The notes beneath the pieces were generated by a model that worked only from the letters and a program-made list of their open reading frames with translations, ran no database searches and was not told the DNA's origin. From positions 1 to 31,449 of the forward strand of contig CAZNYC010000037.1 of assembly GCA_964577175.1 (NCBI GenBank): a DNA stretch of 31,449 nucleotides, written 5' to 3'. The translations under genes and the position numbers were made by a program. The stretch comes from BS750m-G62 sp964577175 (GTDB lineage: Bacteria > Planctomycetota > Phycisphaerae > FEN-1346). Numbering within the stretch: position 1 is the stretch's first letter; every line of letters begins with the position of its first letter. Of this stretch, positions 1 to 6,893 are shown piece after piece.

Positions 1-714
1 ATCGAATGGACCGAAGCCACCTGGAACCCCGTCACGGGCTGCACGAAGGTCAGCCTCGGGTGCACGAACTGCTATGCCGAGCGGCTGGCCAGGCGGCTCC
101 AGGCCATGGGTAACCCGAACTACGCCAACGGGTTCGAGGTCACGCTGCACGAGCACATGCTCAATCTGCCGCTGACGTGGCGGCAGCCGCGCATCGTGTT
201 CGTCAACTCCATGAGCGACATGTTCCACGAGCAGGTGCCGCTGGACTTCATCCGCCGGATGTTCGACGTGATGCGGCGGGCGTCGGACCACACGTTCCAG
301 GCCCTCACGAAACGGTCCGGGCGGCTGGCGGACCTGGCCCCGAAACTCGACTGGCCGGCGAACGTCTGGATGGGCGTCACGGTGGAGCACGCCGACTACA
401 TCGGCCGGATCGACGACCTGGGGCGAACCGGAGCCCGCGTCAAGTTCCTGTCGCTCGAACCGCTGCTCGGCCCGATGCCGCGGCTGGACCTCTCCGGCAT
501 CGACTGGGTCATCGTGGGCGGCGAGTCCGGTCCGTGCGCCCGGCCGATGGACCCGGCGTGGGCCCGCGACCTCCGCGAGCAGTGCCGGCGCGGGGGCGTC
601 CCGTTCTTCTTCAAGCAATGGGGCGGCACGAATAAGAAGAAGGCCGGCCGCGTCCTCGACGGCCGGACGTGGGACGAGATGCCGGAGGTCGAAGCCGCCG
701 GTCGGCTGTTTTAG
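1..714 (+). CDS. DUF5131 (phage Gp37/Gp68-type) radical-SAM-like protein, 5' end cut by window
   Basis: The reading frame is open from base 1 (first residues IEWTEATWNPVTGC) to the TAG at 712-714, giving 237 residues. Family members usually begin a few residues before the IEWT motif, so only the start codon and a handful of codons should be missing. A cysteine cluster CTKVSLGCTNCYAE (C14, C21, C24 of the visible protein) followed by ER is the family signature and resembles an iron-sulfur/radical-SAM binding loop. Further family-like stretches are NSMSDMFHE, GVTVEH and WVIVGGESGP, and the C-terminus has FFKQWGG. The biochemical role of this family is not established. Members occur in phages and chromosomes, sometimes beside a three-Cys-motif partner protein, but any upstream partner lies outside the window. 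The next gene is a cupin 112 bp downstream, with a palindromic repeat between them, so co-transcription is uncertain. Confidence 0.9.
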   Translation: MEWTEATWNPVTGCTKVSLGCTNCYAERLARRLQAMGNPNYANGFEVTLHEHMLNLPLTWRQPRIVFVNSMSDMFHEQVPLDFIRRMFDVMRRASDHTFQALTKRSGRLADLAPKLDWPANVWMGVTVEHADYIGRIDDLGRTGARVKFLSLEPLLGPMPRLDLSGIDWVIVGGESGPCARPMDPAWARDLREQCRRGGVPFFFKQWGGTNKKKAGRVLDGRTWDEMPEVEAAGRLF

Positions 715-777
715 AGCGGTTCCAGTTCGCGTGGCAGCGCGGCGGTCTCCCGGCCTGCGGCGCTGTCGACCCATCTG

Positions 778-804
778 GCGCGGTGGGCGAGACCGCCCAC
801 CGCG
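778..804. repeat. Family A palindrome (GCGCGGTGGGC type)
   Basis: A 10-bp perfect stem, CGCGGTGGGC at 779-788 and GCCCACCGCG at 795-804, surrounds the loop GAGACC. It lies just upstream of the cupin ribosome site. The same stem, with paired base changes, recurs at least ten times in the window. Confidence 0.85.
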
Positions 805-826
805 AGGCATACGCAAGGAGGAAACG

Positions 827-1171
827 ATGGCCAACTACAGCGTCGCCCAACTGGACGAACTCCCGCCGAACGCGTGCCCGTGCGGCGAGGCGCGGCGGGC
901 GTTTGCCGTACCGGAAAACGAGACGGCGTCGGTCCACCTGGTGGACATCGCCGAGCAGACCCGGCCCCACTGGCACAAGCGGATGACGGAGATCTACGTC
1001 GTCCTGGAGGGCGAGGGCGCGGTGGAACTCGACGGCGAGCGGGTGCCCGTGCGGCCGATGACGACCGTTATGATCCGCCCCGGGTGTCGGCACCGGGCAA
1101 TAGGGCGGATGAAGATGCTCAACTGCGTCGTGCCGCCGTTCGACCCGGACGACGAGTACGCCGACGAATAG
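827..1171 (+). CDS. Small cupin-domain protein
   Basis: A 114-residue single-domain cupin. The start at 827 is fixed by AAGGAGGA at 815-822, four bases before the ATG; the frame is open further upstream, but that part would translate the palindromic repeat. The metal-binding cupin motif 1 is visible as HWHKRMTEIYVVLEGEG near residues 47-63 (two His and a Glu), followed by the second conserved patch PGCRHRAIG, which supplies another His. The protein has no signal peptide and ends in the acidic tail DPDDEYADE. Single-domain cupins of this size bind a divalent metal and act as small isomerases, dioxygenases or sugar-binding sensors. Nothing here fixes the substrate. The fold assignment is secure; the function is open. 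Confidence 0.88.
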   Translation: MANYSVAQLDELPPNACPCGEARRAFAVPENETASVHLVDIAEQTRPHWHKRMTEIYVVLEGEGAVELDGERVPVRPMTTVMIRPGCRHRAIGRMKMLNCVVPPFDPDDEYADE

Positions 1172-1185
1172 AACGGCAGCGACTT

Positions 1186-1422
1186 GAACCGCAAAGGGCG
1201 CAAAGGAGAAACAACGCAAGTACAGAGAAACGGCAAGATGCCTGTACGGGCTGACGGCGTGCGGCGCCGCCGGCGTGCCGTGTGGCAAGCGCCGCCTTGT
1301 GACGTCTTCTTCCGTCCTTCTTTGCCGTCTTTGCGGCTTTGCGCCTTTGCGTGAGGAACCGCCTTTGCCGTTTCCTCTGTTTCCGCTGCTTGCCGTCCTC
1401 TGTTTCTCTTTGCGGCTTTGCG
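1186..1422. repeat. Family D intergenic repeats (CTTTGCG / CGCAAAG words)
   Basis: This 306-bp gap between convergent genes (1172-1477) holds no credible gene. It contains AACCGCAAAGGGCGCAAAGG near 1187-1206. The opposite-strand version, TTTGCGGCTTTGCGCCTTTG, sits near 1329-1348, with a further partial copy CTCTTTGCGGCTTTGCG near 1406-1422. The two orientations could pair into a long imperfect hairpin. Similar words are scattered through many environmental bacterial genomes, as far as I recall. The function is unknown. Confidence 0.7.
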
Positions 1423-1477
1423 TCCCCGCCTCCGCCGGGTGAACATTGCGGTTCCCGCCGTACGCCACCGGCCACGC

Positions 1478-2401
1478 TCACGCGAAGGCGGCGCGCAACC
1501 GATCGAGATGTTCCGGGCACGCCTTCCGCGGGTCCTCCTTCTCCTCGTACTCCAGGCAGATCCAGCCGCGGTAGCCGACGCCCTTCAGGATCGTCGCGAG
1601 GCGCTCGAAGTCCATCGGCTTGGGCGGGCCGCCCTTGACGCGCGTCACCACCTTCACCTGCACGTGCAGCGTGTACGGGGCAATCGCTTCGAGTTCCTTG
1701 TACGGGTCGCGCTCGTGGAAGTTGCCCGTGTCCATCCACGCGCCGAACCAGGGGCTCTTGACGTCGCGGATGATGCGGAGCATGCTCTCGGACGTTTGTG
1801 TGAGCCCGCCGTGGTTCTCCAGACCCAGGTAGATGCCTTTGGAGCCGGCGTAGTCGGAGCATTCTTCGATGGCCTCGACGGCGAGGCGGTGGGCCTCCTC
1901 GACCGTCTGGCCCTTCCCCGTGCGGCCGGAGAAGATGCGGATGACCGGCGCCCCGAGCAGCGTGGCGTGGTCCACCCACGCCTTGACGTGGGCGATCTGC
2001 CCCGCGCGCTCCGCGCCCGGCGGCAGGCAGAAGTTATTCCCCACGGCCGTGCTCGATATGGCGAGCCCCAGCCGGAACGCGAGGCCCTTCAGCCGGCACA
2101 GGTATGCGTCCGTGACGGGCTGGGGGAAGTAGTAGGAGGTGGGCTCGGCCCCTTCGCAGCCGAAGCGGGCGCAGTCGCGGAGAAAATCCTCCAGCGTCAG
2201 TTTCGGTTCCTTGCCGCTCAGCAGCCCCCGGTAACTGTACGCCGCCAGGGTGAACTTGACCTTCGGGTCGCCGGTGCGCTCGATGGGCCCGACGGCACGG
2301 GCAGCCTGGGGCACGGTCGGCCCGACCAGGCCGGTCGCCGCCACCGCTCCGGCGGCGGCCGCCCGGCGGAAGAACGAACGGCGGGTGGAACCTTCACGCA
2401 T
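1478..2401 (-). CDS. Tat-exported xylose-isomerase-like TIM-barrel protein (sugar isomerase/epimerase family)
   Basis: A 307-residue protein. The start at 2401 is chosen because an AAGGAGA site sits five or six bases before the ATG. The frame stays open to 2503, but that part translates palindromic sequence. The N-terminus STRRSFFRRAAAAGAVAATG is a Tat-type twin-arginine signal. The body is an AP-endonuclease-2/xylose-isomerase-like barrel with the expected metal ligands: E195 in GLENHGG, D224 in WMDTGNF, H246 in LHVQVKV and E284 in ICLEYEE. The family covers sugar isomerases, epimerases, and hydratases or lyases acting on keto-sugars. It is the last gene of a minus-strand run containing two exported oxidoreductases and a DUF1080 protein. 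In Bacteroides a similar set oxidises glycosides at C3 and cleaves them by elimination, so a role on a keto-sugar intermediate is a reasonable inference, not shown. Confidence 0.88.
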   Translation of the reverse strand: MREGSTRRSFFRRAAAAGAVAATGLVGPTVPQAARAVGPIERTGDPKVKFTLAAYSYRGLLSGKEPKLTLEDFLRDCARFGCEGAEPTSYYFPQPVTDAYLCRLKGLAFRLGLAISSTAVGNNFCLPPGAERAGQIAHVKAWVDHATLLGAPVIRIFSGRTGKGQTVEEAHRLAVEAIEECSDYAGSKGIYLGLENHGGLTQTSESMLRIIRDVKSPWFGAWMDTGNFHERDPYKELEAIAPYTLHVQVKVVTRVKGGPPKPMDFERLATILKGVGYRGWICLEYEEKEDPRKACPEHLDRLRAAFA

Positions 2402-2460
2402 GACGTCTCCTTTCGATTCTCCGATGGGTGAGGCCGTCGTTTCCGCGCCGGCGAACGAAT

Positions 2461-2514
2461 CGCCGACGTACCGTCGGCGGCTCAACGGGGGCGGCGGGTA
2501 CATAGACCCGCCGC
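2461..2514. repeat. Two short palindromes, one of family A
   Basis: CGCCGAC at 2461-2467 pairs with GTCGGCG at 2473-2479. GCGGCGGGT at 2491-2499 pairs with ACCCGCCGC at 2506-2514 around the loop ACATAG. They fill the 140-bp gap between the isomerase-like gene and the oxidoreductase upstream of it. Confidence 0.7.
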
Positions 2515-2541
2515 GCCAAACGCCTTGGTGGCGCTACGCTA

Positions 2542-3906
2542 TCACAGCGTCCAGCCGCTGCGGAACTCCGGCTTGACGTACGCGTTCGCCTCCGGGCAGT
2601 TGGTGAACCGGGCATTTCGGCCGTCCCAGGCGAGTGTCTTGCCGGGCACGCGCAGGCCGATGATGCCCAGCAGGGCGAGTTCGGTGAGCGGGCCGCCGTA
2701 CAGGGCGAAGTCCGACCCCGCGTGCCGCCGCTCGCGCACCGCCTGGACGAAGTCCGCGTGATGGTTCGGCACGCGCGGGATCTTCTTCTCCGGCAGGCGC
2801 TTCCCGTAATCCTGCATCTTCGCTTCGGGGATGAGGCGCAGCCCGCGGGCCCCGTGGGACCCGTACATGATGGTCCCCTTGTCGCCGTAGACGACGGCCC
2901 CGGTCCGGGTGACCTTGCGGCCTTCCCCCAGTTCCTTCGGGCGCGGGATGTGCGTCTGGCCGCAGTGGAACACCAGTTTGACCGGCGGCCGCGACCCCTT
3001 GGCCGCAAACTCGAACGTCACGGTCCATCCGGCGGGGAAGGTATCGGCATGCGTGGCGGGGCCCCACTCCGTTTGCGCCTCCGTCAGGACGGTGCGCGGC
3101 GCCCCGAGGTCCAGCGCCCAGAAGACGGGGTCGACCACGTGGCAGATCCAGTCGCCGATCGTGCCCGTGCCGAACGGCGCCCACGCCCGCCACGCGCCCG
3201 GCAGGTACATCGGATGGTACGGCCGCTCCTTCGCCGGGCCGAGCCACAGGTCCCAGTCCAGGTGGTCCGGCACGTTGTGCTTCTCCCCCCGCTTCGGCAG
3301 GTCGCGGATGCGGCAGTGGACGGAACCGCACCCCGCGTGGACCGTGTGGACGTTGCCGATGGCGCCGTCCCGGATCCATTCGCAGAACATGCGGATGGTG
3401 TCGAACGAGTGGCCCTGGTTCCCGAGTTGCGTGACCACCTTGTACTTGCGAGCGGCGGCCATGAGGGACCGGATTTCCCACACGCTGTGGGCGAGCGGTT
3501 TCTCGCAGTAGACGTGTTTGCCGCGCCGGATCGCGTCCATGCACGCCACGGCGTGGGTGTGGTCGGGGGTGGAGACGGCCACGGCGTCGATCTGGTTCTC
3601 GACGGCGTCGAGCATCTTGCGGAAATCGCTGAACGTCTTGGCCTTGGGATGCTTCTCGAAGGCCTTGCCGGCCCGGCGCGTGTCGACATCGCACAGGGCG
3701 ACGACGTGGTTCGACCGGCCAAGGCCGCCCAGGTTCGCCCCGCCGCGCCCCCCGCAGCCGATGAAGGCGATGTCGAGTTTCTCGTTGGGCCCGACGCGGG
3801 CCGGGCCGCCCAGAATCGAACTCGGGGCCACGGTCACCGCCGCCGCGGCGGTGCCGGTGGCGGCCAGGAACTGGCGGCGGGTCAGACTCATCGTGCGACG
3901 GGGCAT
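2542..3906 (-). CDS. Tat-exported Gfo/Idh/MocA family oxidoreductase
   Basis: A 454-residue NAD(P)-dependent sugar dehydrogenase-type protein. The start at 3906 is supported by GAGGAGA about six bases upstream; an internal ATG five codons later (MSLTRRQF) is the alternative. A Tat signal TRRQFLAATGTAAAA is followed by the Rossmann domain with GCGGRG at residues 50-55, the DHTH motif at 115-118 and the catalytic-lysine motif CEKP (E135-K136-P137). The C-terminal domain carries GDWICHVVD (D252, H256, D259), where the family places its catalytic His. The length is at the long end for the family but normal for planctomycete Tat-exported members. Tat export implies that the folded enzyme leaves the cytoplasm with its cofactor bound. 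It lies between a second Tat-exported relative upstream and the isomerase-like gene downstream, all on one strand. The substrate is probably a glycoside or polyol; which one is unknown. Confidence 0.92.
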   Translation of the reverse strand: MPRRTMSLTRRQFLAATGTAAAAVTVAPSSILGGPARVGPNEKLDIAFIGCGGRGGANLGGLGRSNHVVALCDVDTRRAGKAFEKHPKAKTFSDFRKMLDAVENQIDAVAVSTPDHTHAVACMDAIRRGKHVYCEKPLAHSVWEIRSLMAAARKYKVVTQLGNQGHSFDTIRMFCEWIRDGAIGNVHTVHAGCGSVHCRIRDLPKRGEKHNVPDHLDWDLWLGPAKERPYHPMYLPGAWRAWAPFGTGTIGDWICHVVDPVFWALDLGAPRTVLTEAQTEWGPATHADTFPAGWTVTFEFAAKGSRPPVKLVFHCGQTHIPRPKELGEGRKVTRTGAVVYGDKGTIMYGSHGARGLRLIPEAKMQDYGKRLPEKKIPRVPNHHADFVQAVRERRHAGSDFALYGGPLTELALLGIIGLRVPGKTLAWDGRNARFTNCPEANAYVKPEFRSGWTL

Positions 3907-3962
3907 AGGCTTCTCCTCAGGTAGGCCGGACGGTTCGTTCCACAGTCGATTTCACCACGTGG

Positions 3963-4115
3963 GCGCGGTGGGCCGTCTTGCCCACCGCGCGCGAGATACG
4001 TTCCGGCTTGGCGCGACAACGCTGCGCTCGCCATTTGCGCGGTGGGTCTCCGCACCCACCGCGCTCCAAACGGCCTTTTCAGGGCTGCGCGGCGGGCACT
4101 CCAGACCCGCCGCGC
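3963..4115. repeat. Cluster of three family A palindromes
   Basis: There are three separate hairpins. GCGCGGTGGGC at 3963-3973 pairs with GCCCACCGCGC at 3980-3990. GCGCGGTGGGT at 4037-4047 pairs with ACCCACCGCGC at 4054-4064. GCGCGGCGGG at 4087-4096 pairs with CCCGCCGCGC at 4106-4115. The stems differ at several positions, yet each stays perfectly paired. They occupy the gap between the two oxidoreductase genes. Confidence 0.9.
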
Positions 4116-4150
4116 GGGAAGCCGTCCTGGACGTTTCGTGGTTTCTGTTT

Positions 4151-4186
4151 CCCTCGATCCCTCTCTTCCTCTCTCCCTCGATCCCT
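4151..4186. repeat. Pyrimidine-rich tract with a 12-bp direct repeat
   Basis: CCCTCGATCCCT occurs at 4151-4162 and again at 4175-4186, separated by a run made only of C and T. It lies immediately after the stop codon of the upstream oxidoreductase in the sense of transcription. No role is evident. Confidence 0.55.
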
Positions 4187-4190
4187 GCCG

Positions 4191-5420
4191 TTACAAATGC
4201 CACGGCGCCCGCATCGGGATGTTGACCAGGCGGTCGGCCTGTTCGTCGCCGACGATGCGCTCGGTCTCCGGGTCGAAGTGGAGGGTCCGCCCCAGGCGGA
4301 TGGCGAGGTTCGCCAGGTGCAAGGCCACGCACACCCGGTGGGAGGACTCGGCGTGCCCGCCGGCCCGCTGCCGGGTCCGGACCGCCTCGCCGAACTCCAC
4401 CAGCGGCGGCGGGTCGGGCAGGTCGGCCAGGCGCTTCCGGCCCTCGTCGTCCAGGTCCTTCGCCGAGACCATCTTGCGTTTCGCGTCGCGGTCGTACGGC
4501 CGGTCGATCTTCCCGCCGTCGATCACGATCCGCAGGCCGTCGGCGTAGGCCAGTTCCACCCAGGCGAAGCGTCCGACGGCGTCGGGATGCTGCGGCCACT
4601 CGCCGCACGGCCGGGCCTTGACGGGACTCGTGAAGTCTTTCGCATACGTCCACTGCCACGGGTCCACGCTGTGGGCGCCGAAGTTCGTCAGGTCGCCGCC
4701 CTCGTAATCCCAGTAGAAGCGGTTCTTGTAATGGACGCGGTTCTTGTTGTACGGCTTGTAGGGGGCGGGGCCGAGCCACAGGTCGTAGTCGAGGTTCTCG
4801 GGGATCTCCTTTTCGGGCGGCAGCGACGGGTTGCCCGTCCGGTTCCGGGAGCCGCAGACCGCCACCGTGCCGTCGAGGTCCTTCATCAGGCCGTACTTGA
4901 TGATCTTATGGTTCTCGATGTGCTCCTTCTTGCGGCTGTTGCCGAACCGCCCGAACGTGCCGATCTGGAAGACCACGCCGTACCGCTCGACGGCGTCGAC
5001 GACGGCGCGGCCCTCGGCGATGAACTTCGTCATCGGCTTCTCGCAGAAGATGTCCTTGCCGGCCTGGGCGGCGTGGATGCAGGGCAGGGCGTGCCAGTGG
5101 GGCGGGGTGGCGATGCAGACCACGTCCAGGTCCTTCCGCTCCAGCAGGCGGCGGTAATCGCGGTACCGCGTCTCGCCATCCGCCGGGCCGCCCATATGAC
5201 GGTAGTCGACGTCGCAGACGGCGATTTTCTTCCGCTTGCCGAGGCAGCCGATGCCCTTGTCCGCCCGGCTGCCGTTGCCGATGACGGCGTAGGTGGCGGT
5301 GTCGCTGGGCACGTCCTGCCCCGGCCCGCCGAGAACGTGGCGGGGGACGATGGCCAGGGCCGCCGCCCCCGCGGCCGCCGTGCCCAGGAATCGGCGTCGG
5401 GTCAGGGTCCGATGCGTCAT
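4191..5420 (-). CDS. Tat-exported Gfo/Idh/MocA family oxidoreductase with atypical dinucleotide loop
   Basis: A 409-residue protein. The start at 5420 (MTHRTLTRRRF) has AAGGAGA about seven bases upstream. The frame is open for 29 more codons, but those translate a dispersed hairpin repeat and should not be annotated as protein. A Tat signal TRRRFLGTAAAGAAALA precedes a Rossmann fold whose glycine loop reads VIGNGSRADKG (from G48) instead of the usual GxGxxG/A. PPHWHA near 106-111, CEKP with K128, and GGDLTNFGAHSVD with H250 match the catalytic layout of the family. It shares its strand and general architecture with the gene at 2542-3906 and probably arose by an old duplication of such genes. 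The likely role is exported oxidation of a sugar or glycoside. The unusual loop leaves some doubt about normal cofactor binding. Confidence 0.9.
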   Translation of the reverse strand: MTHRTLTRRRFLGTAAAGAAALAIVPRHVLGGPGQDVPSDTATYAVIGNGSRADKGIGCLGKRKKIAVCDVDYRHMGGPADGETRYRDYRRLLERKDLDVVCIATPPHWHALPCIHAAQAGKDIFCEKPMTKFIAEGRAVVDAVERYGVVFQIGTFGRFGNSRKKEHIENHKIIKYGLMKDLDGTVAVCGSRNRTGNPSLPPEKEIPENLDYDLWLGPAPYKPYNKNRVHYKNRFYWDYEGGDLTNFGAHSVDPWQWTYAKDFTSPVKARPCGEWPQHPDAVGRFAWVELAYADGLRIVIDGGKIDRPYDRDAKRKMVSAKDLDDEGRKRLADLPDPPPLVEFGEAVRTRQRAGGHAESSHRVCVALHLANLAIRLGRTLHFDPETERIVGDEQADRLVNIPMRAPWHL

Positions 5421-5432
5421 GGCCGTCTCCTT

Positions 5433-5526
5433 CCGCTTCCGTGGCCCGGTTGGCTTGTCCAACCGGGTCGATCGCTCTCCCGGCCGGACAAGCCGGCCGG
5501 GCCACACATGCCGGGTGCCACGGGTT
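5433..5526. repeat. 94-bp direct repeat, copy 1: inverted pair of family B hairpins
   Basis: This is identical, base for base, to 5586-5679. It holds two hairpins: CCCGGTTGG (5445-5453), loop CTTGT, CCAACCGGG (5459-5467); and CCCGGCCGG (5479-5487), loop ACAAG, CCGGCCGGG (5493-5501). The second is almost the reverse complement of the first, with the stem bases changed in pairs, and the two loops are complementary to each other. Confidence 0.92.
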
Positions 5527-5583
5527 GCTTGTCAAACCGTGCACCTGGATCGCCGAGCACCGATTGACGAGCAATCGGTGGCC
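5514..5583. repeat. Composite family B element (GGTGCCAC ... GTGGCC)
   Basis: GGTGCCAC at 5514-5521 leads into a hairpin with GGTTTG/CAAACC-type arms around a CTTGT loop near 5523-5539. A second hairpin, CCGATTG/CAATCGG, lies near 5560-5578, and the element closes with GTGGCC. The same layout, with different stem bases, is at 26554-26623. It bridges the two 94-bp repeat copies. Confidence 0.75.
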
Positions 5584-5585
5584 CC

Positions 5586-5679
5586 CCGCTTCCGTGGCCC
5601 GGTTGGCTTGTCCAACCGGGTCGATCGCTCTCCCGGCCGGACAAGCCGGCCGGGCCACACATGCCGGGTGCCACGGGTT
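5586..5679. repeat. 94-bp direct repeat, copy 2
   Basis: An exact copy of 5433-5526, offset by 153 bp. It lies downstream of the HEAT-repeat gene in the sense of transcription. A related but diverged unit is at 21024-21093. Confidence 0.92.
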
Positions 5680-5708
5680 CGCGCCGTTGCGAAAGCGTGC
5701 CAGCCGCC

Positions 5709-6851
5709 TCAGACGGGCTTGCCGGCCAGGAGCCGCTGGGCCTCCTGCCGGACGAACCCTTCCTCGGTGGCGTCGGGAATCTTCGCGAGCAGCCGGTCGG
5801 AGGCGTCGCGGTTCTTCTTGCGGATGGCCTTGGCCAGCCGCAGCGCCGTCCGGGCCGCCGGCACGCGGTACCGCAGGTCCTCCGCGTCGAGGGCCTTCAG
5901 CACGTCGCCGACGGCCTTCGGGCCGAGGACCGCGCCGAGGGCGTCGAGGGCCGCCAGCCGCTCGTGGACGGCCTCGCGCCGCTCGGCCTGCTCCAGGCAG
6001 CGGCGGCAGATCGCCTCGGCGGCGTCCGTTTTGCCGGCCTCGCCGAGGCGGCGCGAGAGGAGCAGGGCGGCGGCGAACGCCATCCGCTGGGCGAACGACG
6101 GGTCGGCCGCCGCCGCATCGAGTGCGGCCTCCGCGGCCCGGCCGTCGCCCATCTTCGCCAGGGCCCACAGGGCCGTCAGACGCAGGTCCCGGTCTTCGGC
6201 GGCCGCGTCCTTGCGGGCCTCGGCAGCGGAGTCGGCGTCCTGGAGCCGCCCGACCGCCTTCAGGACGGTGACGCGGCGGCCGCCCTCGGCCTTGGGCAGG
6301 GCGTCGCGGAGGGCCTTGGTGGCGGCCTGGCCGCCGATGGCGAGCAGTGCCTGCGTCGCCGGTTCGCACAGCCGGTCGTCGGCCAGGAGCGGGGCGAGCG
6401 CGGGCACGTCCGCCGCCTCACCGCACCACTGGAGTTGGCGGCAGAGGAACGCCTTGAGTTCGTCGGAATGGTCGGCGGCGAGTTCCTCGGCCATGGCGCC
6501 GGCGACGATGCGCCGGTCGACCGCCGGGGCGTGGAGGAAGTCGGCGACGGCGTCCTCGCCCGCCTCGCCGTCGGTCAGCGGGATGGCCTCCAGCACCTCG
6601 TCGACGGACCGGTGAGGCCGGCCCGCCCAGACGGCCAGGCCGTGCAGCGTGTACTTTGCCTGGACGCCGTCCTCGGCGCCGAACGTCTCGCCCACGTCCC
6701 TGATGAGGTTCTTGACGGACGCCTTCTCCGCCTTGTCCGCCTTGGCGGCGGCGGCCGCATGTTCGCCGAGCAGGGCGGCCGTCACGATCGCCGCTGCGGC
6801 CCCGGTGCCCGCCTTCCGCCCGGTCGATTGCGATGTGGAGGTGCGTTGCAT
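5709..6851 (-). CDS. Secreted HEAT-repeat protein
   Basis: A 380-residue, alanine-rich, all-helical protein. The start at 6851 has AAGGGG five bases upstream. The N-terminus has basic residues followed by GAAAAIVTAALLG and then AAAAAKA, which reads as a weak Sec-type signal peptide or anchor. From about residue 130 to the end, pairs of amphipathic helices of HEAT type recur, for example VPALAPLLADDRLCEPATQA, RRVTVLKAVGRLQD, RLTALWALAKMGDGRAAEAA and RLAALDALGAVLGPKAV. HEAT arrays are scaffolds for protein binding, and no catalytic motif is seen. In planctomycetes such proteins commonly accompany secreted oxidoreductases and DUF1080 proteins. It starts 42 bp after the DUF1080 stop codon, so the two are probably co-transcribed. 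The binding partner is unknown. Confidence 0.82.
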   Translation of the reverse strand: MQRTSTSQSTGRKAGTGAAAAIVTAALLGEHAAAAAKADKAEKASVKNLIRDVGETFGAEDGVQAKYTLHGLAVWAGRPHRSVDEVLEAIPLTDGEAGEDAVADFLHAPAVDRRIVAGAMAEELAADHSDELKAFLCRQLQWCGEAADVPALAPLLADDRLCEPATQALLAIGGQAATKALRDALPKAEGGRRVTVLKAVGRLQDADSAAEARKDAAAEDRDLRLTALWALAKMGDGRAAEAALDAAAADPSFAQRMAFAAALLLSRRLGEAGKTDAAEAICRRCLEQAERREAVHERLAALDALGAVLGPKAVGDVLKALDAEDLRYRVPAARTALRLAKAIRKKNRDASDRLLAKIPDATEEGFVRQEAQRLLAGKPV

Positions 6852-6893
6852 GTCAGCCCCTTTCGGAAGAGGTCAGGCTCCCCGTCCGGCCCG

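Noticed and set aside
5421..5507. N-terminal extension of 29 residues on the oxidoreductase at 4191-5420
   Set aside because: It translates the family B hairpin repeat. The Tat signal and the ribosome site both place the start at 5420.
5433..5679. The 94-bp repeats as a CRISPR array
   Set aside because: Only two units, 94 bp long, with a 59-bp interval that is itself palindromic; there are no regular spacers and no cas genes.
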